Shown here: positions 35,774 to 45,111 of the stretch, one piece after another
Layout of the letters: the number at the start of each line of letters is the position of its first letter
Numbering within the stretch: the stretch's first letter is position 1
Source: Stutzerimonas xanthomarina DSM 18231
Lineage (GTDB): Bacteria; Pseudomonadota; Gammaproteobacteria; Pseudomonadales; Pseudomonadaceae
Assembly (NCBI RefSeq): GCF_900129835.1
Contig: NZ_FQXA01000001.1
Location: forward strand, 186,001 to 250,000
Direction: 5' to 3'
DNA length: 64,000 nucleotides
Translations under genes and position numbers: made by a program
The notes under the pieces: generated by a model
What the model was told of the DNA's origin: nothing
The model's database searches: none
What the model saw: the letters and a program-made list of their open reading frames with translations, nothing else

Positions 35774-37738
35774 ATGCGCCTGAAGTCCCTTACTACCCTC
35801 AACACCTTGCTGCTCGTCGCCATCTGCTTTGCCCTGGGCGCAACGCTTTGGTGGTCGGAGCGTGCGCTGGAGCGCCCGTACCAGCTAATGGGTCAGTACC
35901 TGAGCCTTTCCCAGCGTTTTCAGCATCAGGTCGCCGACAATATCCACGAATACCTGAGCAGTGGCGACGCCCTACGACACAATGCGGCCCTGACTGCGCT
36001 AGAGGGGCTTGAGGCAGACGTGAGTGGCCTTCCCGGCCCGTTCGCCAATCGTCTGCAGCCGAGCCTGGAACAGCTCCACCAGTTCGCCGCTACCGAGCTG
36101 CTCGCCGCAGGCAAGCTGGCCGGAGATCCTTTAGGCCTGCTACTGCAGGCTGAGCGTGAGATAGCAGGCGTACTGGAGCAGCTACATCGCTATGCCGCGC
36201 AAGGACAGCATGAAGCCGTCACTCTTTATCAACAGCCATTGTTCGAATCAAGTCGACAACTGCTTCGCCTCAGCCACGCGAGAGCCAAGCTGACCGCTAG
36301 CGGCAACGGCGAGTTGGCGGCTGAGGTAGAGCAAGCGCTGCAAGCAATAACGAACGAAGCGCAAACGCTACAAGCCCTGCCACTGCTCGGCGTTACGAGT
36401 GCGCAAAAATCCGGTGCAAGCACTTTCGCTGCGCTCTTGGACCTCGACGAGCAAGCCCCAGCGCAGACAGCTGAAGATCAAGGTATCGCCTTCAAGCGCG
36501 ACCTCTCCAGCCTGCTGAAGCGATATCCGGGAGAACTGCAACGCACACGCGGACTGATCGAGCAACGCCAGAAACTGATGGACAGCACCGAGCAGAAAGT
36601 CGCATCCCTACAAGTGGCACTCGACGACCTGGAGCCAGAGATCCGCGCAGAACATGGCCGTATCCAAGCAGAAGTACGGCTGATTCAGGGCACTATCATC
36701 GCGTTGATTCTAATGGTCGCACTTGCCATTGATCGCTTGCAGCGCCAACTCACACGCTCGCTTGGGCAACTGGCTCCGGCGCTCTCCGCTTGGGCCGGCG
36801 GCGATTTCGAAAGACCTATCGATATTCGCTCAAAAACGCCTGAGCTGGTCGAAATCGGCACGTCGCTCAACCAGCTACGCAACTACCTGCTCACGCTTGT
36901 CGGCACGCTGCGCCAACATGCACAAGAGGTGACCGGCAATAGTCGGAGCCTCGCGGACATGAGCAATGATCTGCACCAAGGTGCCAGCCGCCAGAACAGC
37001 GACACCGCGCAAATCCGGGACGCGCTGGGTGAATTGGAAGCCACCATCCAGGATGTCGCTACCAGCGCAGACCAGACGGCCGAGGCCGGCCGCGCTGCAA
37101 GCCACGCCGTAACCCAGGGACAGCAGGTCATCGGCAGAAGCCTGACCGGACTGCACGGTCTGGTTAGCGAAGTGCAGAGCAACGCCTTGGCCATCGAACG
37201 CCTGGCTGAGGAAACCGGAACGATCGGCAAGGTACTGACTGTCATCCGCTCGATCGCAGAACAGACCAACCTGCTTGCACTGAATGCAGCGATCGAAGCT
37301 GCGAGAGCTGGCGAGCAAGGCCGAGGGTTTGCGGTTGTTGCAGACGAGGTACGCACCCTGGCGCAGCGCACCAGCGGAGCCACCGAAGAGATCCAGCTGC
37401 TAATCGGGGGCCTGCAGACCGCTGCACATCAATCGGTCCAAGCCATGCGCACCCAGGTCAATCACGCCGAAGAAACAGCCCAGCTGGCCGAGACGGAAGA
37501 TTCGGCGCTGAATCAGATCGTGACCACCATTGGTTCCATTGAGCAGATGGCCGCACAGATCGCGCTGGCCACCGCCCAGCAGAGCGAAGCGGTCAGCGAA
37601 ATCCGTAGTCACAGCGAACGTATCCATCAGCTCGGCGACAGCAACCTGGCGCACATCAGCCGTGGCCGCGAACAGAGCGGGCAGATGCTGCAGCTGGCCA
37701 ACGAACTGGACCAGGCGACTCTAGCGTTCAGAGGCTGA
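35774..37738 (+). CDS. ctpL: CtpL-like methyl-accepting chemotaxis protein
   Basis: A 654-residue chemoreceptor. TM1 spans about residues 8-27, a ~275-residue helical periplasmic sensor follows (size and helicity suggest the HBM type), TM2 lies at about 305-320, then a short HAMP and the signalling coil whose tip ([19 protein letters not shown]) starts near 495. In P. aeruginosa CtpL mediates taxis to low phosphate and is encoded next to gcbA; size (657 residues there, as recalled) and position agree. ATG at 35774 follows CGGAGG. The ligand here is unproven. Confidence 0.85.
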   Translation: MRLKSLTTLNTLLLVAICFALGATLWWSERALERPYQLMGQYLSLSQRFQHQVADNIHEYLSSGDALRHNAALTALEGLEADVSGLPGPFANRLQPSLEQLHQFAATELLAAGKLAGDPLGLLLQAEREIAGVLEQLHRYAAQGQHEAVTLYQQPLFESSRQLLRLSHARAKLTASGNGELAAEVEQALQAITNEAQTLQALPLLGVTSAQKSGASTFAALLDLDEQAPAQTAEDQGIAFKRDLSSLLKRYPGELQRTRGLIEQRQKLMDSTEQKVASLQVALDDLEPEIRAEHGRIQAEVRLIQGTIIALILMVALAIDRLQRQLTRSLGQLAPALSAWAGGDFERPIDIRSKTPELVEIGTSLNQLRNYLLTLVGTLRQHAQEVTGNSRSLADMSNDLHQGASRQNSDTAQIRDALGELEATIQDVATSADQTAEAGRAASHAVTQGQQVIGRSLTGLHGLVSEVQSNALAIERLAEETGTIGKVLTVIRSIAEQTNLLALNAAIEAARAGEQGRGFAVVADEVRTLAQRTSGATEEIQLLIGGLQTAAHQSVQAMRTQVNHAEETAQLAETEDSALNQIVTTIGSIEQMAAQIALATAQQSEAVSEIRSHSERIHQLGDSNLAHISRGREQSGQMLQLANELDQATLAFRG

Positions 37739-37787
37739 TCACAGCTTATACAAACGCTGGCGCCTCCGGCTGGACGCCAGCTATCGG

Positions 37788-40079
37788 TCAGCGAGGGACC
37801 GCGGGACGCTGAGAAGGCTTACGCCCCTTTCCGCCAGGCTTGCCGCCGCCAACGGCAGCCTTACGCCTCGCTTCAGCGGCCGCCTTGGCCTCCTCGCGTT
37901 TGTCCCATGCGTTGCCATCGTGACTGCGCGGAGGCAAGCCGTTGTGCTGGGTAAGGATTTTGCCGCCCTGGCCTGCCTTCTTGCTGCCAGCCGGCGTTGA
38001 ATTCTTGCGCCGCGCGCTCTGATAACCTTCAACCGCCGGTTGGTGCGCCGGGATCAGCTGATTTTTGCCGTTGCCGATCAGATCGGCGCGCCCCATGCGG
38101 ATCAACGCCTCGCGCAAAATTGGCCAGCCCCTCGGATCGTGGTAGCGCAGAAAAGCCTTGTGCAGCCGGCGCTGTTCCTCGCTTTTGACGATGGTCACGC
38201 CCTCACTCTTGTAGGTGACCTTGCGCAACGGGTTCTTGCCGGTGTGGTACATCGCGGTGGCCGAGGCCATCGGCGACGGGTAGAAGGCCTGCACCTGATC
38301 GGCGCGGAAACCGTTGGCCTTAAGCCACAGCGCCAGGTTCATCATGTCTTCATCCGTGGTGCCCGGGTGCGCAGCGATGAAGTACGGAATCAGGTACTGC
38401 TCCTTGCCCGCTTCCTTCGAATACTTCTCGAACATCCGCTTGAACCGGTCGTAGCTGCCGATCCCCGGCTTCATCATCTTGTCCAGTGGGCCGCGCTCGG
38501 TATGTTCGGGCGCGATCTTCAGGTAACCGCCAACATGGTGGGTGACCAGTTCCTTGACGTACTCGGGCGACTCGACCGCGAGGTCGTAGCGCAGGCCTGA
38601 GGCGATCAGGATCTTTTTCACCCCGGGAAGAGCACGCGCCTTGCGGTACAGCTCGATCAGCGAGCTGTGGTCGGTATTGAGGTTTTCGCAGATGCCGGGA
38701 TATACACAGGACGGTTTGCGGCAATGCTTCTCGATGTCGTGACTCTTGCAGGCCAGACGGTACATGTTGGCGGTCGGACCGCCCAGGTCGGAAACCACGC
38801 CGGTGAATCCCGGCACGCTTCTCATCTCCTCGATCTCATGCAGGATCGACTCGTGAGACCGGCTCTGGATGATGCGCCCCTCATGCTCGGTGATCGAGCA
38901 GAAGGTACAACCACCGAAACAGCCGCGCATGATATTGACCGAGAAGCGGATCATTTCGTATGCCGGGATCTTCGCCCCGCCGTATGCCGGGTGCGGCACG
39001 CGCGCGTAGGGCGCGGCGAACACGTAATCCATTTCCTCGGTGGTCAGCGGAATCGGCGGTGGGTTTAGCCACAGCTCGCGGTCATCGTGACGCTGCACCA
39101 GCGCGCGGGCATTGCCGGGGTTGGTCTCCAGGTGCAGAACACGGTTGGCGTGGGCATAGAGCGCTGGATCGTTACGCACCTTTTCGAACGACGGCAGACG
39201 GATCACGGTCCTGTCGCGCTCGATCTTGGGGCTGGGCAACAGCTGCACCACCTTGGACTCGTTGGGATCGTCCGCCAGCTGCGCGCCCTTCTCCTGCTCA
39301 ATCGCGCAGGCTTGCTGGTCCTGGGTATTAACGTAAGGGTTGACGATTTTGTCGATCTTGCCGGGCCGGTCGATACGAGTCGAATCGATCTCGAACCAGC
39401 CTTCAGGCGAATCCTTGCGCACGAACGCCGTGCCGCGCACATCGGTTATCTGCTCGATAGACTCGCCGCGCGCCAGGCGCTGGGCTACCTCAACGATGGC
39501 ACGCTCGGCATTGCCATAGAGAAGAATATCCGCCGTCGCGTCCATGAGAATCGAACGGCGCACCTTATCTGACCAGTAATCGTAGTGCGCGATGCGACGT
39601 AGCGAACCTTCGATGCCGCCGAGCACAACGGGCACATGTTTGTAAGCTTCCTTGCAGCGCTGGCTGTAGACCAGGCTCGCCCGGTCGGGTCGCTTACCCG
39701 CCTCGCCACCCGCGGTGTAGGCGTCGTCCGATCGAATCTTGCGATCAGCCGTGTAGCGATTGATCATCGAGTCCATGTTGCCCGCGGCGATGCCAAAAAA
39801 CAGATTTGGCTGACCGAGCTTCATAAAATCGGCTTTGCTCTGCCAGTCCGGCTGGCTGATGATGCCAACGCGAAACCCTTGCGCTTCGAGCAAGCGTCCG
39901 ATGATAGCCATGCCAAACGACGGATGGTCGACATAGGCATCCCCAGTCACGATGATCATATCGCACGAATCCCAGCCGAGCTGATCCATCTCCTCCCTGC
40001 TCATCGGCAGGAATGGCGCCGGACCGAAACACTCGGCCCAGTACTTGGGATAATCGAAAAGGGGCTTGGCGGCGTGCAT
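37788..40079 (-). CDS. ygiQ: YgiQ family radical SAM protein
   Basis: A 763-residue radical S-adenosylmethionine enzyme of the YgiQ family. An N-terminal cobalamin-binding-like Rossmann region (about 20-150) is followed by the 4Fe-4S motif CFGGCTFC near residue 380, then the SAM barrel, and a C-terminal basic, Gly/Lys/Arg-rich tail of about 80 residues. A second Cys cluster, [12 protein letters not shown], is also characteristic. The reaction is not established. I used the ATG at 40079 ([16 protein letters not shown]), the start I recall for homologues, rather than 40148. It converges on ctpL and lies downstream of alr on the same strand. Confidence 0.93.
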   Translation of the reverse strand: MHAAKPLFDYPKYWAECFGPAPFLPMSREEMDQLGWDSCDMIIVTGDAYVDHPSFGMAIIGRLLEAQGFRVGIISQPDWQSKADFMKLGQPNLFFGIAAGNMDSMINRYTADRKIRSDDAYTAGGEAGKRPDRASLVYSQRCKEAYKHVPVVLGGIEGSLRRIAHYDYWSDKVRRSILMDATADILLYGNAERAIVEVAQRLARGESIEQITDVRGTAFVRKDSPEGWFEIDSTRIDRPGKIDKIVNPYVNTQDQQACAIEQEKGAQLADDPNESKVVQLLPSPKIERDRTVIRLPSFEKVRNDPALYAHANRVLHLETNPGNARALVQRHDDRELWLNPPPIPLTTEEMDYVFAAPYARVPHPAYGGAKIPAYEMIRFSVNIMRGCFGGCTFCSITEHEGRIIQSRSHESILHEIEEMRSVPGFTGVVSDLGGPTANMYRLACKSHDIEKHCRKPSCVYPGICENLNTDHSSLIELYRKARALPGVKKILIASGLRYDLAVESPEYVKELVTHHVGGYLKIAPEHTERGPLDKMMKPGIGSYDRFKRMFEKYSKEAGKEQYLIPYFIAAHPGTTDEDMMNLALWLKANGFRADQVQAFYPSPMASATAMYHTGKNPLRKVTYKSEGVTIVKSEEQRRLHKAFLRYHDPRGWPILREALIRMGRADLIGNGKNQLIPAHQPAVEGYQSARRKNSTPAGSKKAGQGGKILTQHNGLPPRSHDGNAWDKREEAKAAAEARRKAAVGGGKPGGKGRKPSQRPAVPR

Positions 40080-40139
40080 GGCTAGAAACCGGGGCAACGT
40101 AAACGGGCGCGGAATATAGCACAAAAAATGATCAGGAAG

Positions 40140-40158
40140 GCCGACCACGCTGGTCGGC
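40140..40158 (-). terminator. Hairpin downstream of alr
   Basis: An 8-bp stem (40140-40147 with 40151-40158) with a 3-base loop lies 31 bases after the alr stop. On the minus strand CTTCC follows, with a T-run about 10 bases further on, so it is a fair but not ideal terminator. Confidence 0.55.
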
Positions 40159-40189
40159 TTTTATCATCGCCGCGCAGGCGAAACGGTGC

Positions 40190-41269
40190 TCAGCCGTTGA
40201 TATAACGCCGCGGCACCCGCTGGGTCACCTTGGTCAGCAGCTCGTAACCGATGGTGCCGCAGGCCTGCGCCAGCTCGTCGATGGGAATCTCGTTGCCCCA
40301 TAACTCCACTGCATCGCCAAGGCCCGCCGGCGGCAGATCGGTGATGTCGACAGCGAGCATGTCCATCGACACCCGGCCAGCCAGCGGCGCCCGTTGCCCA
40401 AGGATCGAGACGCAGGTGCCGGGCGGTGCCGTACGTGGATACCCATCGGCATAACCACAGCTGACCGTGGCGATACGCGACGCCCTCTGAGCGACCCAAC
40501 CAGCGCCGTAGCCAACACTCGCACCAGCCTCAACATCGCGGATCGCGATGATCGAAGCAGTCAGCGTCATCACGGGCTTCAGGCCCAGGGTTTTAGCGCT
40601 CAGCTCGGCGAAAGGCGAAGCGCCGTAGAGCATGATCCCGGGGCGCAGCCAATCCATGTGCGCAGCAGACAGGGTCAATACGGCGGCGGAGTTGGCGAAG
40701 GAGCGATTGTCGAACGCGAGATCCAGCAAACCGGAGAACTGCTCCAGCTGCGCCTCGTTGAGCGGATTCCCCCGCTCGTCGGCGCAGGCGAAATGGCTCA
40801 TCAGGTTGAGCTCTGCAACTTGATGAGCCCCTTGCAGGCGGGCGTGGGCGCGACGCAACGCATCGGCGCTGAAGCCTAAGCGGTGCATGCCGGAGTCGAG
40901 CTTCAGCCACAGATTCAGCGGCCGCTCGATGTCCGCCGCCAATAGTGCGTCCAGCTGAGCCTCGCCTTGAATGGTAACGTCCAATCCAAGCGCGGCCGCC
41001 GCGGCATACTCGTTCGGTTCGAAGCAGCCTTCGAGCAGCAACAGCCTTGCGCTCGCGTCGACCGACCGAACCTGCTCCGCCTCTTCCAGCGATGCTACGG
41101 CGAAGCCGTCTGCCAATCCGCGCAGGCATTCGACCGCTGCGGGCGCACCGTGCCCATAGGCATTCGCCTTGACCACGGCGAAAGCTTTACGCCGTGGAGC
41201 GCACTGTTTGGCTAGCTGATAGTTGTGACGAAGCGCTGCAAGATCGACCGTAGCAACCAGGGGACGCAT
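40190..41269 (-). CDS. alr: Alanine racemase
   Basis: A 359-residue PLP-dependent racemase supplying D-alanine for peptidoglycan. The PLP Lys34 is in VVKANAYGHG; the catalytic Tyr is in SVGYGAGW; RVSMDML and a C-terminal YELLTKV match the family. The N-terminal TIM barrel and C-terminal beta domain are complete. It lies between dnaB and ygiQ on the same strand; in P. aeruginosa dnaB-alr are likewise adjacent. It is probably the biosynthetic enzyme; I see no signal peptide that would suggest the periplasmic DadX/Bsr types. Confidence 0.96.
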   Translation of the reverse strand: MRPLVATVDLAALRHNYQLAKQCAPRRKAFAVVKANAYGHGAPAAVECLRGLADGFAVASLEEAEQVRSVDASARLLLLEGCFEPNEYAAAAALGLDVTIQGEAQLDALLAADIERPLNLWLKLDSGMHRLGFSADALRRAHARLQGAHQVAELNLMSHFACADERGNPLNEAQLEQFSGLLDLAFDNRSFANSAAVLTLSAAHMDWLRPGIMLYGASPFAELSAKTLGLKPVMTLTASIIAIRDVEAGASVGYGAGWVAQRASRIATVSCGYADGYPRTAPPGTCVSILGQRAPLAGRVSMDMLAVDITDLPPAGLGDAVELWGNEIPIDELAQACGTIGYELLTKVTQRVPRRYING

Positions 41270-41349
41270 GGAAAGCCCTTCAGGACAGGAGTGAGCCGTT
41301 ATTGTCCGGCGCTTTCCGTCAGGCCCGCAAGCGGGTATGCGCCTGCCGG

Positions 41350-42744
41350 TTACTCGTCATCGAATTGATAACTGCCGGGCGCCAGGTTTTCGAATCGGGA
41401 GTATTTACCGAGGAAGGCCAGACGTGTGGTGCCGATCGGACCGTTACGCTGCTTGCCGATGATGATTTCGGCAACGCCCTTGTACTCCGTTTCAGGGTGA
41501 TACACCTCGTCTCGGTAGACGAACATGATGATGTCGGCGTCCTGCTCGATGGCCCCTGATTCACGAAGATCCGAGTTGATTGGCCGCTTGTTGGGCCGTT
41601 GCTCCAAGGAACGGTTGAGCTGCGACAGTGCAATCACCGGGCAGTTGAACTCCTTGGCCAGACCTTTCAGCGAGCGGGAGATTTCGGAAATCTCGTTGGT
41701 CCGGTTGTCGCCACTGGAACCGGGAATCTGCATCAGCTGCAGGTAGTCGACCATGATCATGCCAATTTCGCCATGCTCTCGAGCCAGACGTCGTGTACGC
41801 GCGCGCATTTCCGAAGGCGAGATACCGGCCGTATCATCGATGAACAGTTTGCGATCGTTGAGCAGGTTGACTGCCGAGGTCAGCCGCGGCCAGTCGTCGT
41901 CGCTGAGCTTACCGGTTCGCACCTTGGTCTGATCGATTCGACCGAGGGAGGCCAGCATACGAATCACGATGGAGTCGGCGGGCATTTCCAGCGAGAACAC
42001 CAGGATTGCCTTGTCGGAACGCAAGGCAGCATTCTCCACCAGGTTCATCGCGAAGGTCGTTTTGCCCATCGAAGGACGGCCGGCCACGATGATCAGATCT
42101 GCCGGCTGTAGGCCGCTGGTAGCCTCATCCAGATCGGCAAAGCCGGTCGAAAGCCCGGTAATGTCCTCGCCCGCATTGAACAGCGAGTCAATCCGGTCGA
42201 TGGCCTTGACTAGAATGTCATTGATCCCTATCGGCCCACCGGTATTGGGGCGCGCTTCGGCAATCTGGAAGATCATCCGTTCGGCTTCGTCGAGGATCTC
42301 GTCGCCCGTGCGCCCCTGTGGCGCATAAGCGCTGTCGGCGATTTCGTTGCTGATGCCGATCAGCTGACGCAATGTCGCACGCTCACGAATGATCTGCGCG
42401 TAGGCCTTGATGTTGGCCACAGACGGGATGTTCTTGGCAAGTTCACCCAGATAGGCCAGCCCACCGACCTGCGGCAGATGCCCTTCTTTATCCAGCTGCT
42501 CGGAGAGTGTCACGACGTCGAACGGAGAGTTTCGCTCGGCAAGGGTGAAAATGGCGCGGAAGATCAGTCGGTGATCATGGCGATAGAAATCACCATCCGA
42601 GACCTGATCCAGCACGCGCTCCCAAGCATTGTTGTCCAGCATCAAGCCGCCCAGCACGGCCTGTTCGGCCTCGATGGAATGTGGCGGCACCTTGAGCGCT
42701 GCGGTTTCCAGGTCGTACTGCTGGGGCACACTGATGTCGTTCAT
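41350..42744 (-). CDS. dnaB: Replicative DNA helicase DnaB
   Basis: A 464-residue hexameric 5'-3' helicase of the replication fork. The N-terminal collar (about 20-120, HSIEAEQAVLGGLMLD) interacts with primase; the RecA-like C-domain has Walker A GRPSMGKT and Walker B MIMVDYLQLM. The end (EIIIGKQRNGP) is typical, with no intein. ATG at 42744 gives the usual pseudomonad length; an in-frame start at 42792 lies in the rplI terminator region. A strong terminator lies just upstream, so dnaB needs its own promoter or read-through. Confidence 0.97.
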   Translation of the reverse strand: MNDISVPQQYDLETAALKVPPHSIEAEQAVLGGLMLDNNAWERVLDQVSDGDFYRHDHRLIFRAIFTLAERNSPFDVVTLSEQLDKEGHLPQVGGLAYLGELAKNIPSVANIKAYAQIIRERATLRQLIGISNEIADSAYAPQGRTGDEILDEAERMIFQIAEARPNTGGPIGINDILVKAIDRIDSLFNAGEDITGLSTGFADLDEATSGLQPADLIIVAGRPSMGKTTFAMNLVENAALRSDKAILVFSLEMPADSIVIRMLASLGRIDQTKVRTGKLSDDDWPRLTSAVNLLNDRKLFIDDTAGISPSEMRARTRRLAREHGEIGMIMVDYLQLMQIPGSSGDNRTNEISEISRSLKGLAKEFNCPVIALSQLNRSLEQRPNKRPINSDLRESGAIEQDADIIMFVYRDEVYHPETEYKGVAEIIIGKQRNGPIGTTRLAFLGKYSRFENLAPGSYQFDDE

Positions 42745-42767
42745 GGCACTCGGAATTCGTTGGCATT

Positions 42768-42810
42768 CAGAAAAACAAAGGGCACGTCCCACTCGCGTGG
42801 AAACGTGCCC
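42768..42810 (-). terminator. Rho-independent terminator of the rpsF-rplI operon
   Basis: On the minus strand an 8-bp outer stem (42803-42810 with 42780-42787) and an inner CCAC/GTGG stem are followed by TTTGTTTTTC. A second smaller hairpin lies at 42825-42839. This should end the rpsF-rpsR-DUF2232-rplI transcript 45 bases after rplI and before dnaB. Confidence 0.88.
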
Positions 42811-42854
42811 GATGGTAACCGTCAGGCACCAGAGGTGCCAGACGATAGCCGCTA

Positions 42855-43301
42855 TCAGCCAGCGATGACGATCAGCTTGACGGTCGCTTCGACGTCGGTG
42901 TGCAGGTGCACAGCTACGTCGTACTCACCAACCTGGCGGATGGTGCCGTTCGGCAGACGAACTTCGCTCTTAGCCACTTCAACGCCAGAGGCGGTCAGTG
43001 CATCGGCGATGTCGTGAGTGCCGATGGAACCGAACAGCTTGCCCTCATCGCCGGCGGTAGCGGTGATGGTGACTTCCAGTTCGGCCAGCTGAGCAGCGCG
43101 AGTTTCGGCAGAAGCCTTACGCTCGGCAGCAGCTTTTTCCAGATCAGCACGGCGAGCTTCGAACTCGGCAATGTTGGTCGCAGTTGCAGCAGTAGCCTTG
43201 CGCTGCGGCAGCAGGTAGTTGCGGCCGTAACCAGACTTGACGTTTACCTTGTCGCCCAGGTTGCCCAGGTTTGCGACTTTTTCCAGCAGGATGACTTCCA
43301 T
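42855..43301 (-). CDS. rplI: 50S ribosomal protein L9
   Basis: A 148-residue two-domain L9. The N-terminal rRNA-binding domain carries the signature [17 protein letters not shown], a long central helix connects to the C-terminal domain ending in [19 protein letters not shown]. It is the last gene of the rpsF-rpsR-DUF2232-rplI operon and is followed by a strong terminator. AGAGGTAAG precedes the ATG. L9 contributes to reading-frame fidelity. Confidence 0.98.
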   Translation of the reverse strand: MEVILLEKVANLGNLGDKVNVKSGYGRNYLLPQRKATAATATNIAEFEARRADLEKAAAERKASAETRAAQLAELEVTITATAGDEGKLFGSIGTHDIADALTASGVEVAKSEVRLPNGTIRQVGEYDVAVHLHTDVEATVKLIVIAG

Positions 43302-43321
43302 TTGAGTCTTACCTCTTTAAC

Positions 43322-44215
43322 TTAACCTTCACCGTTCGCAGGTCCCGCATCATCATCACGAGATGCCCGACCGCGAAAATCAAACAAGCTGTCGACAATG
43401 GCCATAACGGCCAGTAACGGATAAATCAATTGCATGAACAGCACCAGCGTGACGTAGAGCCCCACCAGCCAGAACCGAGACATCCGATTCTTTGCCACCA
43501 GCCCGTGCATCAGCGCGATACCCGCAAAAACCAGCGGAACACTGCACAACGGTGCCAGCATCGCGACCTGCACACCGAGACTTGGCCCCAGCAGCATGCC
43601 CATCAACAACACCACCGCAGGCAACGCTGTAAAACGCAGCGACCGGAACTCGAGACCGAAGCCACCCGGGTTGTACAACAACGCTTGCCAGTACCGTCCG
43701 AGCATCAGACTGAGCAGCGTGGTGATCTGCAGTAGCCCTGCCAACAAACCGGTCAGGACCGGAGCCAGCAATGCTCCCAACCGCGCCTGCTCTTCTGCCG
43801 AAAGCTGCTGATAGGCATCCGACAGCATGTCAGGCAGCACTTTCTGCAACTCGGTAGCGAGTGCCGCAATGGGTTCGCCGAAAACCATTCCCAGCGCCCA
43901 GGCGTACAACACCCCGAGCCCAACGCTGCACAACATCACACGAGACCAGGAACTCTGGCTGCGCAACAGCAGCGCCAATCCGAACGATCCCAGCAGTACC
44001 AGCAACGTCCGCGGATCACCGAAGTACCACCAGACCAGGGCGGGCAATAAAGCCCAGACCACTACGCCTAGCGCGTCATTCAACCCGCGACGCAGCAACA
44101 CCAGGCTTCCTGCCGCAGCAGACAGCCAGAACAACATGGGCAGCGCGGCAGAGCCAGCCACTACAACAATTGCCTGCATACGGCCGCGCATGATGAACTC
44201 AGCCAGGGCGCGCAT
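43322..44215 (-). CDS. DUF2232 multi-pass membrane protein
   Basis: A 297-residue integral membrane protein with about eight hydrophobic helices spread over the whole length and an acidic/polar C-terminal tail. It matches the DUF2232 family (YybS-like), commonly found between rpsR and rplI in pseudomonads. It lacks catalytic motifs I can recognise. It is 20 bases upstream of rplI and 34 bases downstream of rpsR, all on one strand, so it is co-transcribed with ribosomal proteins. Role unknown. Confidence 0.88.
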   Translation of the reverse strand: MRALAEFIMRGRMQAIVVVAGSAALPMLFWLSAAAGSLVLLRRGLNDALGVVVWALLPALVWWYFGDPRTLLVLLGSFGLALLLRSQSSWSRVMLCSVGLGVLYAWALGMVFGEPIAALATELQKVLPDMLSDAYQQLSAEEQARLGALLAPVLTGLLAGLLQITTLLSLMLGRYWQALLYNPGGFGLEFRSLRFTALPAVVLLMGMLLGPSLGVQVAMLAPLCSVPLVFAGIALMHGLVAKNRMSRFWLVGLYVTLVLFMQLIYPLLAVMAIVDSLFDFRGRASRDDDAGPANGEG

Positions 44216-44249
44216 GCGATTTATCCTTTACGTCTGTCCAACAGTTCGA

Positions 44250-44480
44250 TTAACGGCCGTGGCTGTCGGTATAGGGCAGCAGGGCCAGGAAGCGGGCGCG
44301 CTTGATAGCGGTAGCCAGCTGGCGCTGATAGCGTGCTTTGGTTCCGGTGATACGGCTAGGTACGATCTTGCCGGTTTCGGAAATGTAGGCCTTCAGCGTG
44401 TTGAGATCCTTGTAGTCGATCTCTTTCACGTTTTCTGCAGTAAAACGGCAGAACTTACGACGACGGAAAAAACGTGCCAT
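44250..44480 (-). CDS. rpsR: 30S ribosomal protein S18
   Basis: A 76-residue basic protein beginning [13 protein letters not shown], with the family signature [18 protein letters not shown]18 binds 16S rRNA in the platform as a heterodimer with S6, whose gene lies 28 bases upstream. GAGGAG precedes the ATG. Length is the normal 75-76 residues. Confidence 0.98.
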   Translation of the reverse strand: MARFFRRRKFCRFTAENVKEIDYKDLNTLKAYISETGKIVPSRITGTKARYQRQLATAIKRARFLALLPYTDSHGR

Positions 44481-44508
44481 GAAATAGGCTCCTCAATAGG
44501 TCCGTGGA

Positions 44509-44931
44509 TTACTCGTCAGCGTTGTTGTCGCGGCTGTCGCTGTCACTGTCATTTTCATTGGCAGAGTCAGATTCAGGGCGATCACGACGCTCACGGCGCT
44601 CGCTACGGTTTTCCTCAGCCTTCAGCATCTCGGACTGTTCAGTCTCGGCTTCATCGCGACGAATGACCAGATTACGGATGACAGCGTCGTTGTAGCGGAA
44701 GTTGTCTTCCAGCTCAGCCAGTGCCTTACCGCTGCACTCGACGTTCAGCATCACGTAGTGAGCCTTGTGAACGTTGTTGATGGCGTAAGCCAGCTGACGA
44801 CGGCCCCAGTCTTCCAGACGATGAATCTTGCCACCGTCTTCTTCGATCAGCTTGGTGTAACGCTCCACCATGCCGCCAACCTGCTCGCTCTGGTCGGGGT
44901 GGACCAGAAAGATGATTTCGTAATGACGCAT
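44509..44931 (-). CDS. rpsF: 30S ribosomal protein S6
   Basis: A 140-residue S6 beginning [18 protein letters not shown], with the signature [13 protein letters not shown]. The acidic C-terminal tail (rich in Glu, Asp and Ser from about residue 105) is the segment that RimK extends with Glu residues in E. coli. AAGGAG lies before the ATG. It is the first gene of the operon, behind a good sigma-70 promoter and a leader with a hairpin that may bind the S6:S18 complex. Confidence 0.98.
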   Translation of the reverse strand: MRHYEIIFLVHPDQSEQVGGMVERYTKLIEEDGGKIHRLEDWGRRQLAYAINNVHKAHYVMLNVECSGKALAELEDNFRYNDAVIRNLVIRRDEAETEQSEMLKAEENRSERRERRDRPESDSANENDSDSDSRDNNADE

Positions 44932-44952
44932 TGTTGCTCCTTACGGGTTGCA

Positions 44953-44977
44953 GCCTGCCGCACCACGCGGATCAGGC
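44953..44977 (-). promoter_or_regulatory. Hairpin in the rpsF leader, candidate S6:S18 autoregulatory site
   Basis: On the minus strand the leader folds as GCCTG, a two-base AT bulge, CCGC, a GTGGT loop, GCGG and CAGGC. A CCG triplet next to a bulge resembles the published S6:S18 leader RNA motif. It lies 22 bases before the rpsF ATG, a position suited to translational control. Confidence 0.5.
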
Positions 44978-45051
44978 AAGGAGTGAATCAGTTATGTTGA
45001 CTTGCCAGCCAGAGAGGCGCGCAAACGCCTGCCATCCGGGCAAGGGGCGCA

Positions 45052-45080
45052 ATTCTAGAGAAGCCGGGACAACCACGCAA
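45052..45080 (-). promoter_or_regulatory. Sigma-70 promoter of the rpsF-rpsR-rplI operon
   Basis: On the minus strand TTGCGT (45080-45075) and TAGAAT (45057-45052) are 17 bases apart, followed by a GC-rich discriminator (TGCGCCCC) as in growth-rate-controlled promoters. The leader to rpsF would be about 114 bases. Confidence 0.75.
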
Positions 45081-45111
45081 GGCGATTTGGTGAATATTTA
45101 ACCAGCCAGCA

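Noticed and set aside
37756-37781. GCTGGCG/CGCCAGC hairpin between ctpL and ygiQ.
   Set aside because: A 12-base loop and no U-run; too weak to call a terminator.
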